Shown: positions 62,905 to 64,000 of the stretch, in pieces
How the letters are laid out: each line of letters begins with the position of its first letter
Numbering within the stretch: position 1 is the stretch's first letter
DNA from: Saccharothrix espanaensis DSM 44229
Lineage (GTDB): Bacteria > Actinomycetota > Actinomycetes > Mycobacteriales > Pseudonocardiaceae
Direction: 5' to 3'
Assembly (NCBI RefSeq): GCF_000328705.1
Contig: NC_019673.1
Location: forward strand, 2,542,001 to 2,606,000
DNA length: 64,000 nucleotides
The notes under the pieces: model-generated
Told to the model about the DNA's origin: nothing
The model's database searches: none
The model's input: the letters and a program-made list of their open reading frames with translations, nothing else
Program-made: the position numbers and the translations under genes

Positions 62905-63965
62905 CCTTCGAGGAGTTCGAGCCGGAGGGCGCGCTCGACCCGCTGCGCGACCCCGCCGAGCGCGACGTCGAGTCCACCCTGCGGCCCCGGGACCTGCACG
63001 AGTTCGTCGGCCAGCCGAAGGTGCGCGAGCAGCTGGAGCTGGTGCTGCAGGGCGCGATGCGGCGCGGCGCGCCCCCCGACCACGTGCTGCTGTCCGGGCC
63101 GCCGGGCCTGGGCAAGACCAGCCTCGCGATGATCATCGCCGCCGAGCTCGGCGCGTCGCTGCGGATCACCTCCGGCCCCGCCCTGGAACGCGCCGGCGAC
63201 CTCGCCGCGATGCTGTCCAACCTGGTCGAGGGCGACGTGCTGTTCATCGACGAGATCCACCGGATGGCCCGGCCCGCCGAGGAGATGCTCTACCTGGCGA
63301 TGGAGGACTTCCGGGTCGACGTGGTGGTCGGCAAGGGCCCCGGCGCGACCAGCATCCCGCTCGACATCGCGCCGTTCACCCTGGTCGGCGCGACCACCAG
63401 GTCCGGCGCGCTGACCGGGCCGCTGCGCGACCGGTTCGGCTTCACCGGGCACATGGAGTTCTACAACGCCGACGAGCTGGAGCTGATCATCCGGCGGTCG
63501 GCCAAGATCCTGGGCGTCGACCTGCGCGAGGACGGCGGCCGGGAGATCGCCGGGCGCTCGCGCGGCACGCCCCGGATCGCCAACCGGCTGCTGCGCCGGG
63601 TGCGCGACTTCGCCGAGGTGCGCGCCGACGGCGCGGTGACCCGGGACGTGGCGCGCGCCGCGCTGGCCGTCTACGACGTGGACGAGCTGGGCCTGGACCG
63701 GCTGGACCGGGCGGTGCTGGGCGCGCTGGTCAAGTCGTTCGGCGGGGGGCCGGTGGGCGTCTCGACGCTGGCCGTCGCGGTCGGCGAGGAGCCGACGACG
63801 GTCGAGGAGGTGTGCGAGCCGTACCTCGTCCGCGCGGGTATGTTGGCGCGTACGCCGCGTGGCCGGGTCGCGACCGCCACGGCGTGGCTGCACCTGGGGC
63901 TCCAGCCCCCGGCGAAGGCCCCTGGTGAGGCCACCCGCACGCTGTTCGACGACGCCGGCGACTGA
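62901..63965 (+). CDS. ruvB: Holliday junction branch-migration ATPase RuvB
   Basis: This 354-residue AAA+ motor has Walker [10 protein letters not shown] (66-74), Walker [11 protein letters not shown] (113-122), sensor I in LVGATTRSG, an arginine-finger region GPLRDRFGF, and sensor [24 protein letters not shown]-terminal winged helix ends the protein. RuvB hexamers drive branch migration. The remaining 35 bases to the window end carry no feature; yajC/secD genes often follow in actinobacteria, outside this window. Confidence 0.97.
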   Translation: MTFEEFEPEGALDPLRDPAERDVESTLRPRDLHEFVGQPKVREQLELVLQGAMRRGAPPDHVLLSGPPGLGKTSLAMIIAAELGASLRITSGPALERAGDLAAMLSNLVEGDVLFIDEIHRMARPAEEMLYLAMEDFRVDVVVGKGPGATSIPLDIAPFTLVGATTRSGALTGPLRDRFGFTGHMEFYNADELELIIRRSAKILGVDLREDGGREIAGRSRGTPRIANRLLRRVRDFAEVRADGAVTRDVARAALAVYDVDELGLDRLDRAVLGALVKSFGGGPVGVSTLAVAVGEEPTTVEEVCEPYLVRAGMLARTPRGRVATATAWLHLGLQPPAKAPGEATRTLFDDAGD

Positions 63966-64000
63966 TCGGGATTGCTGACCTGGCACAATCGGCGGCGGCA

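Overview
The window is 64 kb of very GC-rich actinobacterial chromosome. GTG starts are frequent, many genes overlap by 4 bp (GTGA or ATGA), and it carries an F420-dependent glucose-6-phosphate dehydrogenase, split LigD-type end-joining genes and a ruvC-ruvA-ruvB operon. The style suggests a Pseudonocardiaceae-type actinomycete (Saccharothrix, Actinosynnema or Lentzea-like). That placement is inference. No rRNA, tRNA, CRISPR array or intact transposase was seen.

Left edge (1-1576): the 3' end of a PnkP RNA-repair gene, a 29-bp tandem repeat, and a scar where a TetR gene and a divergent NmrA-type gene were fused by a deletion that removed both 5' ends.

The most interesting region is 1521-11992, a compact biosynthetic cassette. 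It has a stand-alone adenylation enzyme whose specificity positions read D-L-L-Y-L-A-L-V-C (L-proline type), a prolyl-carrier dehydrogenase, a carrier protein and a flavin-dependent halogenase. Together these are the four parts of a halogenated pyrrole-2-carboxyl-carrier pathway. Instead of a PKS or NRPS, it continues with a TrpB2-type PLP enzyme, an ACMSD-like amidohydrolase, a MaoC-fold protein and a YbaK/ProX-type tRNA deacylase, then an antiporter, an EamA exporter and an orphan regulator. My inference is a small chlorinated-pyrrole metabolite, possibly a pyrrolyl amino acid, with export and tRNA-editing self-protection.

Accessory region (12-39 kb): LysR/cupin pair, SDR, ATP-grasp enzyme, a truncated SBP56-like gene, an XRE/GIY-YIG fusion, a VOC protein, a MacAB-like transporter, a flavoprotein with a C-terminal EF-hand domain divergent from an EF-hand protein, a pentapeptide-repeat protein, a DrrAB-type ABC transporter with a TetR repressor and clear operators, an APH-fold kinase, a GntR(YtrA)-controlled ABC transporter, a Tat-exported DUF1501/DUF1800 pair, a beta-helix lipoprotein, a secreted trypsin-like protease and a TetR/membrane-protein pair.

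Right part (39-64 kb): AraC regulator, two-component system, a four-gene membrane operon containing a cupredoxin-like lipoprotein, a DUF4239/propeller pair, an ArsR/MFS pair, DUF418 and DUF427 proteins, a UDG-fold protein, a WYL regulator with an NmrA oxidoreductase, LigD polymerase (frame-broken) and ligase genes, DinB, FGD, a cupin plus GGDEF pair, and ruvCAB. Several remnants (TetR, NmrA, SBP56, GT87, VOC, LigD polymerase) show active gene decay.
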